DNA of 64,000 nucleotides from positions 867,346-931,345 of the forward strand of contig CAYGOF010000001.1 in NCBI GenBank assembly GCA_964351395.1, given 5' to 3'. The DNA is from Imperialibacter sp964351395. Lineage in GTDB: Bacteria > Bacteroidota > Bacteroidia > Cytophagales > Cyclobacteriaceae. A program made the position numbers and the translations under genes. This document shows positions 24,909-33,349 of the stretch, piece after piece. The first letter of the stretch is position 1. Each line of letters opens with the position of its first letter. A model generated the notes under the pieces. The model ran no database searches. It had not been told where the DNA came from and was given only the letters and a program-made list of their open reading frames with translations.

Positions 24909-26813
24909 ATGAATAAGCAATCGAAAAATGCAAGACTGAAGTACGCTTTTGACAACTTTATGTCAGCAGGCTCCACCAAGCTGATTTCCTACCTGGGCTT
25001 GGCAGCTCTAATGATGGTGCTGTTTATTGCCACGATATTGTATCTCGCCAATATCCACCCGGATGAGGTTACCAGACTTAACTATGTTGATACTTTCTGG
25101 ACGAGCCTGATGCACGTGCTGGACCCCGGTACTATCGGTGAGCACGACGGCCATTGGGACTTCCGGATTTTCATGCTTATTGTCACGCTGATCGGTATTG
25201 TTGTACTTAGTATCCTGATTGGTTTGATTTCAAATGGTATCATGGACAAACTGGATCAGCTTAGGAAAGGTCGTTCGTTTGTGATGGAAGCAGACCATGT
25301 GCTGATTCTTGGCTGGTCATCAAAAATATTCACCATTATCCCTGAGCTGATAATCGCCAACGAAAATCAGAAAGACCCGAAGATCGTTATCCTGGCCGAC
25401 AAGGATAAAGTGGAAATGGAAGACGAAATCAAAGATAAAATTGGCAGCACAAAAAACACCAAGATTATCTGCAGAACCGGAAACCCAATTGACCTTCATG
25501 ATCTTGAAATCGGCAATCCGGTTGATTCTAAATCCATTATCATTTTGGATAAGGAAAATGAAAACTCAGATAGCCAAATTATCAAGGCTATTCTTGCGAT
25601 TATTTCCAACCCACACAGAAGAAAAGCGCCTTATCATATTACAGCTGAAATCGAGAACAAAAGGAACTTCGAAGTGGCCAAAATGGTGGGTAAAGACGAA
25701 GTGGAGCTGATACTTTCAGATGACTTTGTATCTAAAATTATGGTACAAACCAGCCGTCAGTCAGGTTTGTCGGTTGTGTATATCGAGTTAATGGACTTCG
25801 GTGGTGACGAGATTTATTTTGTAGAGGAGCCAAAGTTGGTGGGCAAAACCTTTAGGGAGGCAATTTTTGCTTACGAAGACTCGGCGATTATCGGCATTCA
25901 GTTTGCCTCTGATAACCATGTGGAAGTAAATCCACCGATGAGCACGGTCATTCAACCAGGCGATCAGATGATTGGCGTAACGGAAGACGATGATACCATG
26001 ATCATCTCAAACAAGACCAACTTTAACTTGACTGAAGAGTCAATTCTTTCAATTGGTGCACATGATTTATTTCCTGAATCAATCTTACTTATAGGTTGGA
26101 ACAACAGAGCTAAAACCATTATACAGGAGCTCGATAATTATGTTCAGCCAGGGTCGGTCCTTAAGGTGATTTCAAAATTTGACGATGCTGAAGCGCCTCT
26201 CCAAAAACTGAAGAAGACAGTTACCAACCTGGATTTGCAGTTCGAAATGGTTGACACTACTGATCGTACGGTTCTTGAGGGACAGGACTGTCAGGACTAC
26301 GATTATATCATGCTGCTCTGCTATCAGGAGTATTTTCCAATTCAGGAGGCTGACGCACAAACCTTGATTACTCTACTTCACCTTAGGAATATTTCTTCTA
26401 AATCTCCAAAGAAGATGAACATAGTGTCGGAAATGCTTGATATGAGAAACAGGCAACTAGCGGACATCACCAGCGCCGATGATTTCATTGTCAGTGACAA
26501 ACTCCTCAGTTTACTGATGACTCAGGTAGCAGAGAACAAGTATTTGATGCGGGTGTTTGAAGATCTTTTTGATGCAGATGGATCAGAAATTTATATCAAG
26601 CCTGTTACCGATTACATCAATGTAGATAAGCCAGTGAATTTCTACACAATTCTAGAGTCGGCTGCAAGAAAGAATGAAGTAGCGATTGGCTACAGGATTA
26701 TTTCTGAAGCAAAGAACGCCACTCAGGGTTACGGGGTAGTGGTCAACCCAAAGAAATCTAACCTGATCACCTTTACCGACAAGGATAAAGTAATCGTGTT
26801 GTCAGAAGATTAA
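24909..26813 (+). CDS. CASTOR/POLLUX-like ion channel with RCK domains
   Basis: A 634-residue protein. It has two N-terminal membrane segments (about residues 24-47 and 88-112) flanking a pore-like stretch with DPGTIGEHDG. Two Rossmann-like nucleotide-binding RCK regions follow, first VLILGWSSKIFTIIPELI and second ILLIGWNNRAKTIIQELD, plus TrkA-C-like regions. This architecture matches bacterial homologues of the plant CASTOR/POLLUX (DMI1) channels. Those channels conduct K+ or Ca2+ and are gated through the cytoplasmic ring. The homologues are scattered in bacteria and poorly studied. The 3' end meets the next minus-strand ORF at adjacent stop codons (26811-26816). Confidence 0.85.
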   Translation: MNKQSKNARLKYAFDNFMSAGSTKLISYLGLAALMMVLFIATILYLANIHPDEVTRLNYVDTFWTSLMHVLDPGTIGEHDGHWDFRIFMLIVTLIGIVVLSILIGLISNGIMDKLDQLRKGRSFVMEADHVLILGWSSKIFTIIPELIIANENQKDPKIVILADKDKVEMEDEIKDKIGSTKNTKIICRTGNPIDLHDLEIGNPVDSKSIIILDKENENSDSQIIKAILAIISNPHRRKAPYHITAEIENKRNFEVAKMVGKDEVELILSDDFVSKIMVQTSRQSGLSVVYIELMDFGGDEIYFVEEPKLVGKTFREAIFAYEDSAIIGIQFASDNHVEVNPPMSTVIQPGDQMIGVTEDDDTMIISNKTNFNLTEESILSIGAHDLFPESILLIGWNNRAKTIIQELDNYVQPGSVLKVISKFDDAEAPLQKLKKTVTNLDLQFEMVDTTDRTVLEGQDCQDYDYIMLLCYQEYFPIQEADAQTLITLLHLRNISSKSPKKMNIVSEMLDMRNRQLADITSADDFIVSDKLLSLLMTQVAENKYLMRVFEDLFDADGSEIYIKPVTDYINVDKPVNFYTILESAARKNEVAIGYRIISEAKNATQGYGVVVNPKKSNLITFTDKDKVIVLSED

Positions 26814-26999
26814 TTAGGCAAATACCTCGGTGTTCAGGGCAAGTCTGATTTCCCTGAGGGCCTCATTTTTAAAGTCTTCTTTGATACGTTGATCTTTCAG
26901 CTGCAATTCTGAGATGTACTCAAGGACATCTTTTTGTTGATCAGCCTTCAATTTCTCAACAGATAAAATAATTTCTGATTGTAAATTACTCAGTCGCAT
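26814..26999 (-). CDS. Small helical ORF (61 aa), unknown
   Basis: A 61-residue ORF of charged amphipathic helix (LQSEIILSVEKLKADQQKDVLEYISELQ). Its first 35 residues vaguely resemble the small DUF2281/antitoxin-like helical modules, but no partner toxin gene lies next to it. The stop codon is directly adjacent to the channel gene stop on the other strand. A 157-bp AT-rich upstream gap could hold its promoter. Reality is plausible but uncertain. Confidence 0.45.
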   Translation of the reverse strand: MRLSNLQSEIILSVEKLKADQQKDVLEYISELQLKDQRIKEDFKNEALREIRLALNTEVFA

Positions 27000-27156
27000 A
27001 ATCGTAATTGTTTAGCTACTGTAAATAACGTAATTCAGCGTAACATGTTCATTACTATTATATTAAGCGATTGTTACACACGTAATATTTGCCTGCTTTT
27101 TCTATAAAACCAGCGCGCTTCTTACCAGTACCATTACGCTCAAATACCAGCGAAAA

Positions 27157-28863
27157 TCAATTCTGTTGATTAAAAATCTTGTTAAGAATCGCTGTTGTGA
27201 TCAGATAAGTGGGTTTCACCCCGACCAGACCAAGGCTTCCAGATGCTAGGGTATTACCGGAGACCAAAGGGTTATCAGAGGCGTAATAAGCATAGCGTAG
27301 AACAACATCTTTGCTGATGCTATTTCTGATAATAGCATGTGACTGTATAGCTTTCTGATAGTGAGCACCTTCCATCTCAAGACCTACCGCATTCCACGAT
27401 GAACTTTTGAAGTATTCCAGCACTTCTTTGTTTTGAAGGGAGGTGCCCAGCACGGTAATCATCGGCCCCTCGCAGACAAAGAGTCCTTTGGCTGTAAGGT
27501 CCGAGGCTGAAAAGTCATTTGTGATGGGGTAATTGTCCGCGGTTCCTTCAAAAACGTGCGCCGTAGGAATCATGATGTCTCCTTTTCCCCCTTGCAGTAT
27601 TCCTGCCTTGCCCATGATGTTGATGGAGGCTACCCGAATAGAAACTTGCTCATTTTCTTCAAGCGGTTTTAACAGCTCGTCCATGATTTCGTAGGCTTGC
27701 TCGCCAAAAGCATAGTCGAAAACTATCAAGACGGGTTTATTTGCTTTCACAATTGCGGGATCGATTACCAACTCGGCGGGCAAGCTTTTCAAGTCTATTT
27801 TTGCGGTATCGATCACCTGAGCGGAAATATTCGTTCCGTTACTATCTGTTATCAGGTGTAAGCCATTCCTGGAGGCAAATTCTTCGACCTTTTTGTTCAA
27901 ACCAGCGTTTTTAGGGTCGCTAAGCATTAGCGCTACTTGTTCCAGGCTTTGCTTTTTTGTTTCAACATCCTTCAGTGCTCCGACACAGTAGAGCGCATTG
28001 ACGAAACTGTGAAGGTTGGCGCTAACAACATGAATAGGTCTGTCGAGCAGTTTTGCCTTGGTCAGGTATTTGTTGATCTGCTGTGACCATCGCTCACCGT
28101 ACATATGATGGCCTATACGTTGACGAAGCGTAGGCGAAAATGAGACTTCAATCGTTTTGTTATCCCTCCTTTCACGGTCGATCAATGTACCCATCCAATA
28201 CACGATGTGGAAAAGCCCGTTATTGTTTGATTTGGAAGACTGAAGGCGCAAAACAGCTGTTTTCGTTTCTTCAAAAGTTCGGCCAAGCAAAGTGGAAAGG
28301 TAAGTGTATGCTAACTCCCTATTTTTCCCTTTTAATTCCTGGTCGTTTTGAACGAGTTTTTCCAGCGCTAGCCATTCTTTTCTAAGATGGCCGCCTCCAT
28401 CATAGGCGTGAGCCGTTATTTTGGCTGCTTCATGATACATAAATGTAAGGTGTGTGAGGATGTCATAAATCTCACTGCGCCCTCTGGTCACCTCAATAAA
28501 CATTTGCTCTTCATCTATGCGGTAGCAATTCCTCTTTCTCGCATGAGGAATCAGCACCTCAAACCCTGACTTATGATAGCCTTCCTCCGAAATCAAGCGG
28601 ATAAAGCGACATTCCTCTATACCTTTTGGCAGCCGTTCAATTACGTATACCAGACCATCCAACTCGACCTTTGTTGGGTCGTTCATTGAGCCGTAGATTT
28701 CTGGTCGCAGTGTTAAAAGTGATTCAGTCAGTTGTTGGCCGGAGGAACCCGATGGTTTGTAGATACCACTGTTGAATAAGTGGCGCATTTCGATGTAAAC
28801 TCTTTCAATTGCGGCCCGCGATTCCTGGGCTTTTGTTAGTTCAGTAGGCTGTTTGATCGACAT
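27157..28863 (-). CDS. DUF6909-type conserved Bacteroidota protein with nucleosidase-like C-terminus
   Basis: A 568-residue cytoplasmic protein. The start at 28863 (MSIKQPTELTKAQESRA) is chosen because the longer frame would need TTG. The N-terminal half is helical, with a DILTHLTFMYHEAAKI segment. The C-terminal ~200 residues contain alpha/beta features of the purine nucleoside phosphorylase/MTA-SAH nucleosidase fold: VLIVFDYAFGEQAYEI, GKAGILQGGKGDIMIPTAHVFEG, and GLEMEG at residues 494-499, comparable to the EME motif that binds ribose in those enzymes. The call to the DUF6909 family is from memory of its overall pattern. Whether it hydrolyses a nucleoside is not known. Confidence 0.6.
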   Translation of the reverse strand: MSIKQPTELTKAQESRAAIERVYIEMRHLFNSGIYKPSGSSGQQLTESLLTLRPEIYGSMNDPTKVELDGLVYVIERLPKGIEECRFIRLISEEGYHKSGFEVLIPHARKRNCYRIDEEQMFIEVTRGRSEIYDILTHLTFMYHEAAKITAHAYDGGGHLRKEWLALEKLVQNDQELKGKNRELAYTYLSTLLGRTFEETKTAVLRLQSSKSNNNGLFHIVYWMGTLIDRERRDNKTIEVSFSPTLRQRIGHHMYGERWSQQINKYLTKAKLLDRPIHVVSANLHSFVNALYCVGALKDVETKKQSLEQVALMLSDPKNAGLNKKVEEFASRNGLHLITDSNGTNISAQVIDTAKIDLKSLPAELVIDPAIVKANKPVLIVFDYAFGEQAYEIMDELLKPLEENEQVSIRVASINIMGKAGILQGGKGDIMIPTAHVFEGTADNYPITNDFSASDLTAKGLFVCEGPMITVLGTSLQNKEVLEYFKSSSWNAVGLEMEGAHYQKAIQSHAIIRNSISKDVVLRYAYYASDNPLVSGNTLASGSLGLVGVKPTYLITTAILNKIFNQQN

Positions 28864-29037
28864 TGTGGCAATTTCATACAAAAATAGCCATTTACTTTCA
28901 ATTACAGGATGTGTCGGCTTTAAGCAAGGCCAGAAAAAACGTATTCAAGGGCAGTTTTTCCTCATCAGTTTACTAATATCCTTTAAAAATTTTATATTAA
29001 TTTTTTATAAGCTTCATCCACTCAAAAAGATAGCGAT

Positions 29038-30381
29038 ATGAGCCATACCTCATTGGTGTCCGATTTTATGGAAAAAATAGCTGCGAAGAATCCTGGTGAA
29101 AAGGAGTTTCAGCAAGCAGTATTAGAATTCGCAGAAGTAATTGTGCCATTTGTAGAAGATCATCCGAAATACAAAAAAGCTAAAGTTCTGGAGAGAATGG
29201 TAGAGCCGGAGCGGGTGGTGATTTTTAGAGTGCCCTGGGTGGACGATAAAGGAGAGGTTCAGATAAATAGGGGATTCAGGATTCAAATGAATTCTGCGAT
29301 AGGGCCTTACAAAGGGGGTTTGAGGTTTCATCCTTCTGTTAATTTAAGTATTCTGAAGTTTCTTGCCTTTGAGCAGGTTTTTAAAAACAGCCTGACCACA
29401 CTGCCATTAGGTGGCGGTAAGGGCGGGTCAGATTTTGACCCAAAAGGAAAAAGTGACATTGAAGTGATGAATTTTTGCCAAAGTTTTATGACAGAGCTCT
29501 GTCGACATATTGGTCAATTCACGGATGTGCCTGCTGGTGATATCGGAGTAGGTGCCAGAGAAATTGGATTTCTTTTTGGTCAGTATAAACGTATTACCAA
29601 TGAATTTACGGGGGTACTTACCGGAAAGTCGCTTAACTGGGGAGGTAGTTTGATCCGTCCGGAAGCTACCGGGTATGGTTGTGTATATTTTAGCGATGAA
29701 GCGTTGCGTCACCACGGACACGAAATTGCAGGCAAAAAAGCTGTTGTATCTGGCTCGGGCAATGTGGCACAGTTTACTACAGAAAAGCTAATTGAGCTCG
29801 GGGCAAAAGTGCTTACTGTTTCTGACTCCTCTGGGTTTGTGTATGATGCGGCAGGTATTGACGCCGAAAAGCTAGCCTTCATAAAGGAGCTTAAAAATGT
29901 AAAAAGAGGAAGAATAAAAGAGTATGCTGATAAGTTTAAAGCGGAGTTTCATGAAGGCAAAACCCCCTGGAGTGTTTCCTGCGATGTTGCTTATCCATGT
30001 GCCACACAAAATGAGTTACAGGAGGAAGATGCCAAAACATTGGTGAAAAATGGTGTCATTGGTGTATTTGAGGGAGCCAATATGCCTACTACGCCTGAGG
30101 CAATGCATTTTTTGAAAGAAAACAACATTCTTTTCTCTCCGGGCAAGGCTTCCAATGCCGGCGGTGTAGGCACCTCTGGTTTGGAAATGGCTCAGAACTC
30201 CCAGCGCATGTCGTGGAAAAGAGATGAGGTGGACTATCGACTAAAGATTATCATGAAAAGTATCCACGAAAACTGCGTAAGTCAGGGATCGGGAGGCAAA
30301 GTAGTGGATTATGTAAAAGGGGCCAATATTGCAGGTTTTATCAAAGTTGCCGATGCCATGTTGCAGCAGGGAGTCGTGTAA
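29038..30381 (+). CDS. gdhA: NADP-type glutamate dehydrogenase
   Basis: A 447-residue hexameric-type glutamate dehydrogenase that interconverts glutamate and 2-oxoglutarate plus ammonia. Signature segments are RVPWVDDKGEVQINRGFRIQMNSAIGPYKGGLRFHPSVNLSILKFLAFEQVFKN, PLGGGKGGSDFDPKGKS with the catalytic Lys, the ADVPAGDIGVGAREIGF-like region (TDVPAGDIGVG), and a nucleotide-binding motif VSGSGNVAQFTTEK. The length and the N-terminal extension are those of the NADP-linked biosynthetic enzyme. It is the main candidate for ammonium assimilation visible in the window. A promoter region of about 170 bp separates it from the divergent gene at 28863. Confidence 0.97.
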   Translation: MSHTSLVSDFMEKIAAKNPGEKEFQQAVLEFAEVIVPFVEDHPKYKKAKVLERMVEPERVVIFRVPWVDDKGEVQINRGFRIQMNSAIGPYKGGLRFHPSVNLSILKFLAFEQVFKNSLTTLPLGGGKGGSDFDPKGKSDIEVMNFCQSFMTELCRHIGQFTDVPAGDIGVGAREIGFLFGQYKRITNEFTGVLTGKSLNWGGSLIRPEATGYGCVYFSDEALRHHGHEIAGKKAVVSGSGNVAQFTTEKLIELGAKVLTVSDSSGFVYDAAGIDAEKLAFIKELKNVKRGRIKEYADKFKAEFHEGKTPWSVSCDVAYPCATQNELQEEDAKTLVKNGVIGVFEGANMPTTPEAMHFLKENNILFSPGKASNAGGVGTSGLEMAQNSQRMSWKRDEVDYRLKIIMKSIHENCVSQGSGGKVVDYVKGANIAGFIKVADAMLQQGVV

Positions 30382-30485
30382 TTCCAATAAATTCTTTTTT
30401 TAGAAGGGGAATTTGTATGTGGTCTAATTGTTGGCTGCAATACATGATTGTTCTATATTTGGGTCTACATTAAAATTTTAGAACT

Positions 30486-30593
30486 ATGGCAATGTTGGTG
30501 ATAATCCTTGTTTTGTTTGTGTTGGCGATCGTTTGCCCTATCATTCTGCCCAACAACAAGGTGAGCAGTCATAACAAAGACTTAGAGGTTTAG
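30486..30593 (+). CDS. Very small single-span membrane protein (35 aa)
   Basis: An ORF of 35 codons: Met-Ala-Met followed by a hydrophobic stretch (LVIILVLFVLAIVCPIILP) and a short polar tail ending KDLEV. It starts 105 bases after gdhA and is followed after about 27 bases by a clear terminator hairpin, so it could be an expressed small gene. It would be one transmembrane helix with a cytoplasmic or periplasmic tail of about 13 residues. Chance occurrence cannot be excluded at this length. Confidence 0.45.
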   Translation: MAMLVIILVLFVLAIVCPIILPNNKVSSHNKDLEV

Positions 30594-30620
30594 TCCACCA
30601 AGTCTTCATTTCTGTTATAT

Positions 30621-30644
30621 ATCCCGCTGTTTGCGGGATTTTTA
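30621..30644. terminator. Bidirectional terminator-like hairpin
   Basis: A 7-bp stem ATCCCGC/GCGGGAT with a 5-base loop is followed by T residues on the plus strand, and A-rich sequence precedes it on the minus side. It separates the gdhA/small-ORF unit from the convergent phosphoesterase gene ending at 30647. Confidence 0.75.
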
Positions 30645-30646
30645 CT

Positions 30647-31354
30647 TTAGTCTATTCGTGCCTGAATAAAAAGCTTCATTTCTTTAAGCTCTAGGCAACA
30701 TAAGTGCCCCATCCCCAATCGTTCGCCAGAGTAGACACAGCCATTGTCGATAGGAATCACGGGGTAATTCAGTTCAATTCTCTTTTTTATCAAGTCCAAC
30801 TCTACGGGTAAGTGACCGTGGACAATCTGCTTATGCTTGGCCTTCCATGGGTCGTAGGTGAAAGACTTGGTGCTGACCATTGCCATTACGTCTTGAAAGG
30901 GGTTCGCAATCCCAAAATTGAAACCAGCGTGAACCAAAAGGTGTCGTTCAGTTTCGTAGTAAAAGGGTAAAGCTTTTATGAAAGTAATAAAGGCCTGCCT
31001 GGTAAGTTCTGTTAAATCATCAAACTCTCCTTTGGTGGCCATATTTCTGTAGACTGTCGACGACAGCCATTCGGCGTCGCTCCGGGTAAGGAAATCCAGC
31101 AAAAACAGGTCATGATTGCCAGGCAATGGATACACTGACGGGTATTTTTGTTTTAAGTCGATGATGAATATAAGGGATTCAACAGATGAAGGGCCCTTGT
31201 TGACGTAGTCGCCTAACAAAAAAAGAGGCGATTGCCCCTTGAAATTGATTTGCTGAAGCAGTGCCTTCAGTGTGTTGATACACCCATGTACATCCCCAAT
31301 CACATATACCTTTTGCTCAGCTTCCACAGGGATAAATGAGCTGGAAGCCTGCAT
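30647..31354 (-). CDS. PPP-type metallophosphoesterase with altered motif
   Basis: A 235-residue calcineurin-like phosphoesterase of the PPP/ApaH-like group. Motifs are GDVHG (residues 20-24), GDYVNKG (48-54), PGNHD (78-82), and later His residues in LLVHAGFNFGIANPF and VHGHLP. The usual second motif is GDYVDRG; here the Asp and Arg after Val are Asn and Lys. The Asp, His and Asn metal ligands otherwise look intact. Substrates could be phosphoproteins or dinucleoside polyphosphates. A 44-residue membrane ORF lies 17 bases upstream on the same strand. Confidence 0.88.
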   Translation of the reverse strand: MQASSSFIPVEAEQKVYVIGDVHGCINTLKALLQQINFKGQSPLFLLGDYVNKGPSSVESLIFIIDLKQKYPSVYPLPGNHDLFLLDFLTRSDAEWLSSTVYRNMATKGEFDDLTELTRQAFITFIKALPFYYETERHLLVHAGFNFGIANPFQDVMAMVSTKSFTYDPWKAKHKQIVHGHLPVELDLIKKRIELNYPVIPIDNGCVYSGERLGMGHLCCLELKEMKLFIQARID

Positions 31355-31371
31355 TATTAATAGAGAAAAGT

Positions 31372-31506
31372 TTACTCGTGGCTGTCGTCAGCTTTTGAAT
31401 TAGTCTTTTTGGCGTCTACAAAAAGAAGGGCCGCAACAAGGCTGATGAGTCCAATTGTAATGTAAACGAATAAATCTACGCCAGAAGTAACTGCAGGATT
31501 AAACAT
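31372..31506 (-). CDS. Small membrane ORF (44 aa)
   Basis: An ORF of 44 residues starting at ATG 31506: a short N-terminus (MFNPAVTSGVD), one predicted membrane helix (LFVYITIGLISLVAALLFV) and a charged tail (DAKKTNSKADDSHE). It precedes the phosphoesterase gene by 17 bases on the same strand. No strong ribosome-binding sequence is visible. The amphipathic, non-random composition supports a real small membrane protein, but homology cannot be judged. Confidence 0.5.
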   Translation of the reverse strand: MFNPAVTSGVDLFVYITIGLISLVAALLFVDAKKTNSKADDSHE

Positions 31507-31865
31507 AGTGCTTTAACTTTTTTGTAATGCGAATATAATGACTTTGACAAGTCAAAAAAACAGAGACAGCGTAAATAAGCATTTGAGCTTTAAAATAATC
31601 CTGAATAGGCCGTCAATAGCTGCTCCAATCAAAGCGCTTGTATGCAATTTACTGTCAAAAGCTACACAAGTGAGAGACACAGTATTGTGAATATCTTCCA
31701 GATAATACTTCACTCACTTTGTTTGGGTTGAATTCAGGCATATCGATAAAAAACGCTACATTTTCAAAAAGGAAAAGAAACCCGTAAAAGTGCTGCCGAT
31801 GCGATTGACAAACCATTAGCTTGAAGGCTTTCTAAGTGATCTGAGGATTAGTACCCGGCGATGTG
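31507..31865. other. Intergenic region, no gene recognised
   Basis: About 360 bases between the small ORF at 31506 and the hairpin at 31866. I find no ORF of useful length, tRNA or repeat here. It may contain the promoter for the leftward small-ORF/phosphoesterase unit and remnants of an older gene. Confidence 0.5.
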
Positions 31866-31901
31866 AAAAAGGCTGGCTACACTAGAGGCAGCCTTTTTTA
31901 T
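31866..31901 (-). terminator. Intrinsic terminator after LiaF-like gene
   Basis: A 10-bp stem AAAAAGGCTG/CAGCCTTTTT surrounds a 13-base loop. It lies just beyond the stop of the leftward LiaF-like gene (ends 31905). The flanking A and T runs let it act in both directions. Confidence 0.75.
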
Positions 31902-31904
31902 AGT

Positions 31905-32561
31905 TTAGTTAGCCAATTCAATCCCACCAAAAATCACTGTGCCTTTGATCCTCAGCGTTTGGTCACCGGTGGTGGTTATATTGGTTCTTAGATCATTGAA
32001 ACCCCCAAGTATTGGCGTAACCTCCGATTTTACTACCCAGCCCTCAGGAACGATCAGTTTGGTGCCGCCAAACATATTGAATACTTCAATTGATTGAACA
32101 CCGGGAGCAAGCGTTACCTTTCGAAGGTCGATAGTGTGTCCTCCAAACATAGCAGTGACCTTTCCGCCCATGAAGTTTTGAGAGGATATAAAGCGCTCTC
32201 CGCCACCAAAAAAGCCAATTTCGTCAATTGTGTCCTTGTTTAATTCGACGCTGCCGTTAGCTTGATTTCGATTTCTGAAAAAAAAACTAATTCCAATGAT
32301 GATCAGGATAATGGGCCAAAGCTCTCTGAAATTGAAATGTATGATATCTGGCATGAGAAAGACTGTGCCAATGCCAGCCAGGATAAAGCCTGCAGAGCGA
32401 TTCCCGGTAAGGAAATTGAATGCACCTAAGCCAATCAATAGCATTTGCCAACTATAGAAATAGTGCGGCAAGTCAATGATGTCCAGGTTCCTCAGTAAAA
32501 AGAGAACGCCAATGCCAATAAGAAACACACCTAATACCAAACGTCTTTGTGATTGTTCCAT
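31905..32561 (-). CDS. LiaF-like membrane protein
   Basis: A 218-residue protein with several membrane segments in the first 95 residues (LVLGVFLIGIGVLFLLRN, WQMLLIGLGAFNFLTG, AGFILAGIGTVFLM, LWPIILIIIGISFFF). These are followed by a soluble beta-rich domain with FGGG and GG repeats (MGGKVTAMFGGHTIDLRKVTL, EVFNMFGGTKLIVPEGW, ILGGFNDLRTN, VIFGGIELAN). This fits the LiaF C-terminal domain, which in Gram-positive bacteria modulates a cell-envelope stress kinase. No LiaRS-type two-component gene is next to it. The gene precedes a terminator. Confidence 0.88.
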   Translation of the reverse strand: MEQSQRRLVLGVFLIGIGVLFLLRNLDIIDLPHYFYSWQMLLIGLGAFNFLTGNRSAGFILAGIGTVFLMPDIIHFNFRELWPIILIIIGISFFFRNRNQANGSVELNKDTIDEIGFFGGGERFISSQNFMGGKVTAMFGGHTIDLRKVTLAPGVQSIEVFNMFGGTKLIVPEGWVVKSEVTPILGGFNDLRTNITTTGDQTLRIKGTVIFGGIELAN

Positions 32562-32567
32562 TGTTCT

Positions 32568-33185
32568 TTATTTAAACCAGCCAAACAAAAATGATAATGT
32601 TAAGATCGGACTATTGAGGTCCGTATTTTTATAATATGAGTTGTTGACACCTCTCACTGTTCGATAGCCAATACCAGCATTTACTTTGAACCAGTTTGAA
32701 AAATTCATTTCTCCTTCTATCTGTGGTTGCCAAACAAACAGGTTATCAGAAATGGGAGCTATAGTTGGCAGCAGGGCATCCTCTGGGTTCAATCGCAGCA
32801 CACCCCAACCGATTTTATTACTCAACCCAAAGTGTAGCAGTTTGTGGGGGAATAACACATACCCGACGATCAGGCCGCCATGGTTGGCACTCACATTTCT
32901 TCGGATACCTCCTACTTCTTTGTGAAGGCTGTTTGAAAGGCTAACACCATAGCCCCCCAGGTAAATGGATCGGTTAAACAGCACTGCTCCTTCGCCACCG
33001 TTTGTGATCGCTGCATTTCCTTCAATGCTCGAAAACTCGACGATAATGCCTCCAAAGCCTGAAATCGCAATATTTTCGCTTCCAAAGAGCACCTTTGGTT
33101 CCGCGTCTCTTGCCCGGTCTTGGGCGTGTAGCCTGGAAAATACAGTGATACTTAAAATACCTAACAGGCAGACAATCCCCCTCAT
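32568..33185 (-). CDS. Secreted beta-rich protein of unknown function
   Basis: A 205-residue protein with a signal peptide (MRGIVCLLGILSITVFSRLHAQ). The start at 33185 is chosen because the longer frame would need a TTG. The body alternates short beta strands and glycines (ISGFGGIIVEFSSI, RSIYLGGYGVSL, NHGGLIVGYVLF, FGLSNKIGWGV) and ends in an aromatic C-terminus (LTLSFLFGWFK), typical of outer-membrane beta-barrels. It lies 6 bases upstream of the LiaF-like gene on the same strand, so the two are probably co-transcribed. No named family is recognised. Confidence 0.75.
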   Translation of the reverse strand: MRGIVCLLGILSITVFSRLHAQDRARDAEPKVLFGSENIAISGFGGIIVEFSSIEGNAAITNGGEGAVLFNRSIYLGGYGVSLSNSLHKEVGGIRRNVSANHGGLIVGYVLFPHKLLHFGLSNKIGWGVLRLNPEDALLPTIAPISDNLFVWQPQIEGEMNFSNWFKVNAGIGYRTVRGVNNSYYKNTDLNSPILTLSFLFGWFK

Positions 33186-33304
33186 TAGTTGAAGATCAAA
33201 AATAATCAATTGTTAAAAGTAGGCTTCCAAAGGATCAAAATGAACAAACTGCTCCTGGCCTGTTGAACTAATACGATGAACCGGGGAAAAAAGGTTCTCA
33301 AATG

Positions 33305-33327
33305 AAAAAGGCTCCCAACAGGAGCCT
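33305..33327 (-). terminator. Intrinsic terminator after ferritin gene
   Basis: A 7-bp stem AGGCTCC/GGAGCCT with a 5-base loop, followed on the minus strand by TTTTTC. It lies 23 bases downstream of the ferritin stop. Confidence 0.8.
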
Positions 33328-33349
33328 CGAAATGTAAGTCGGTTGCAAG

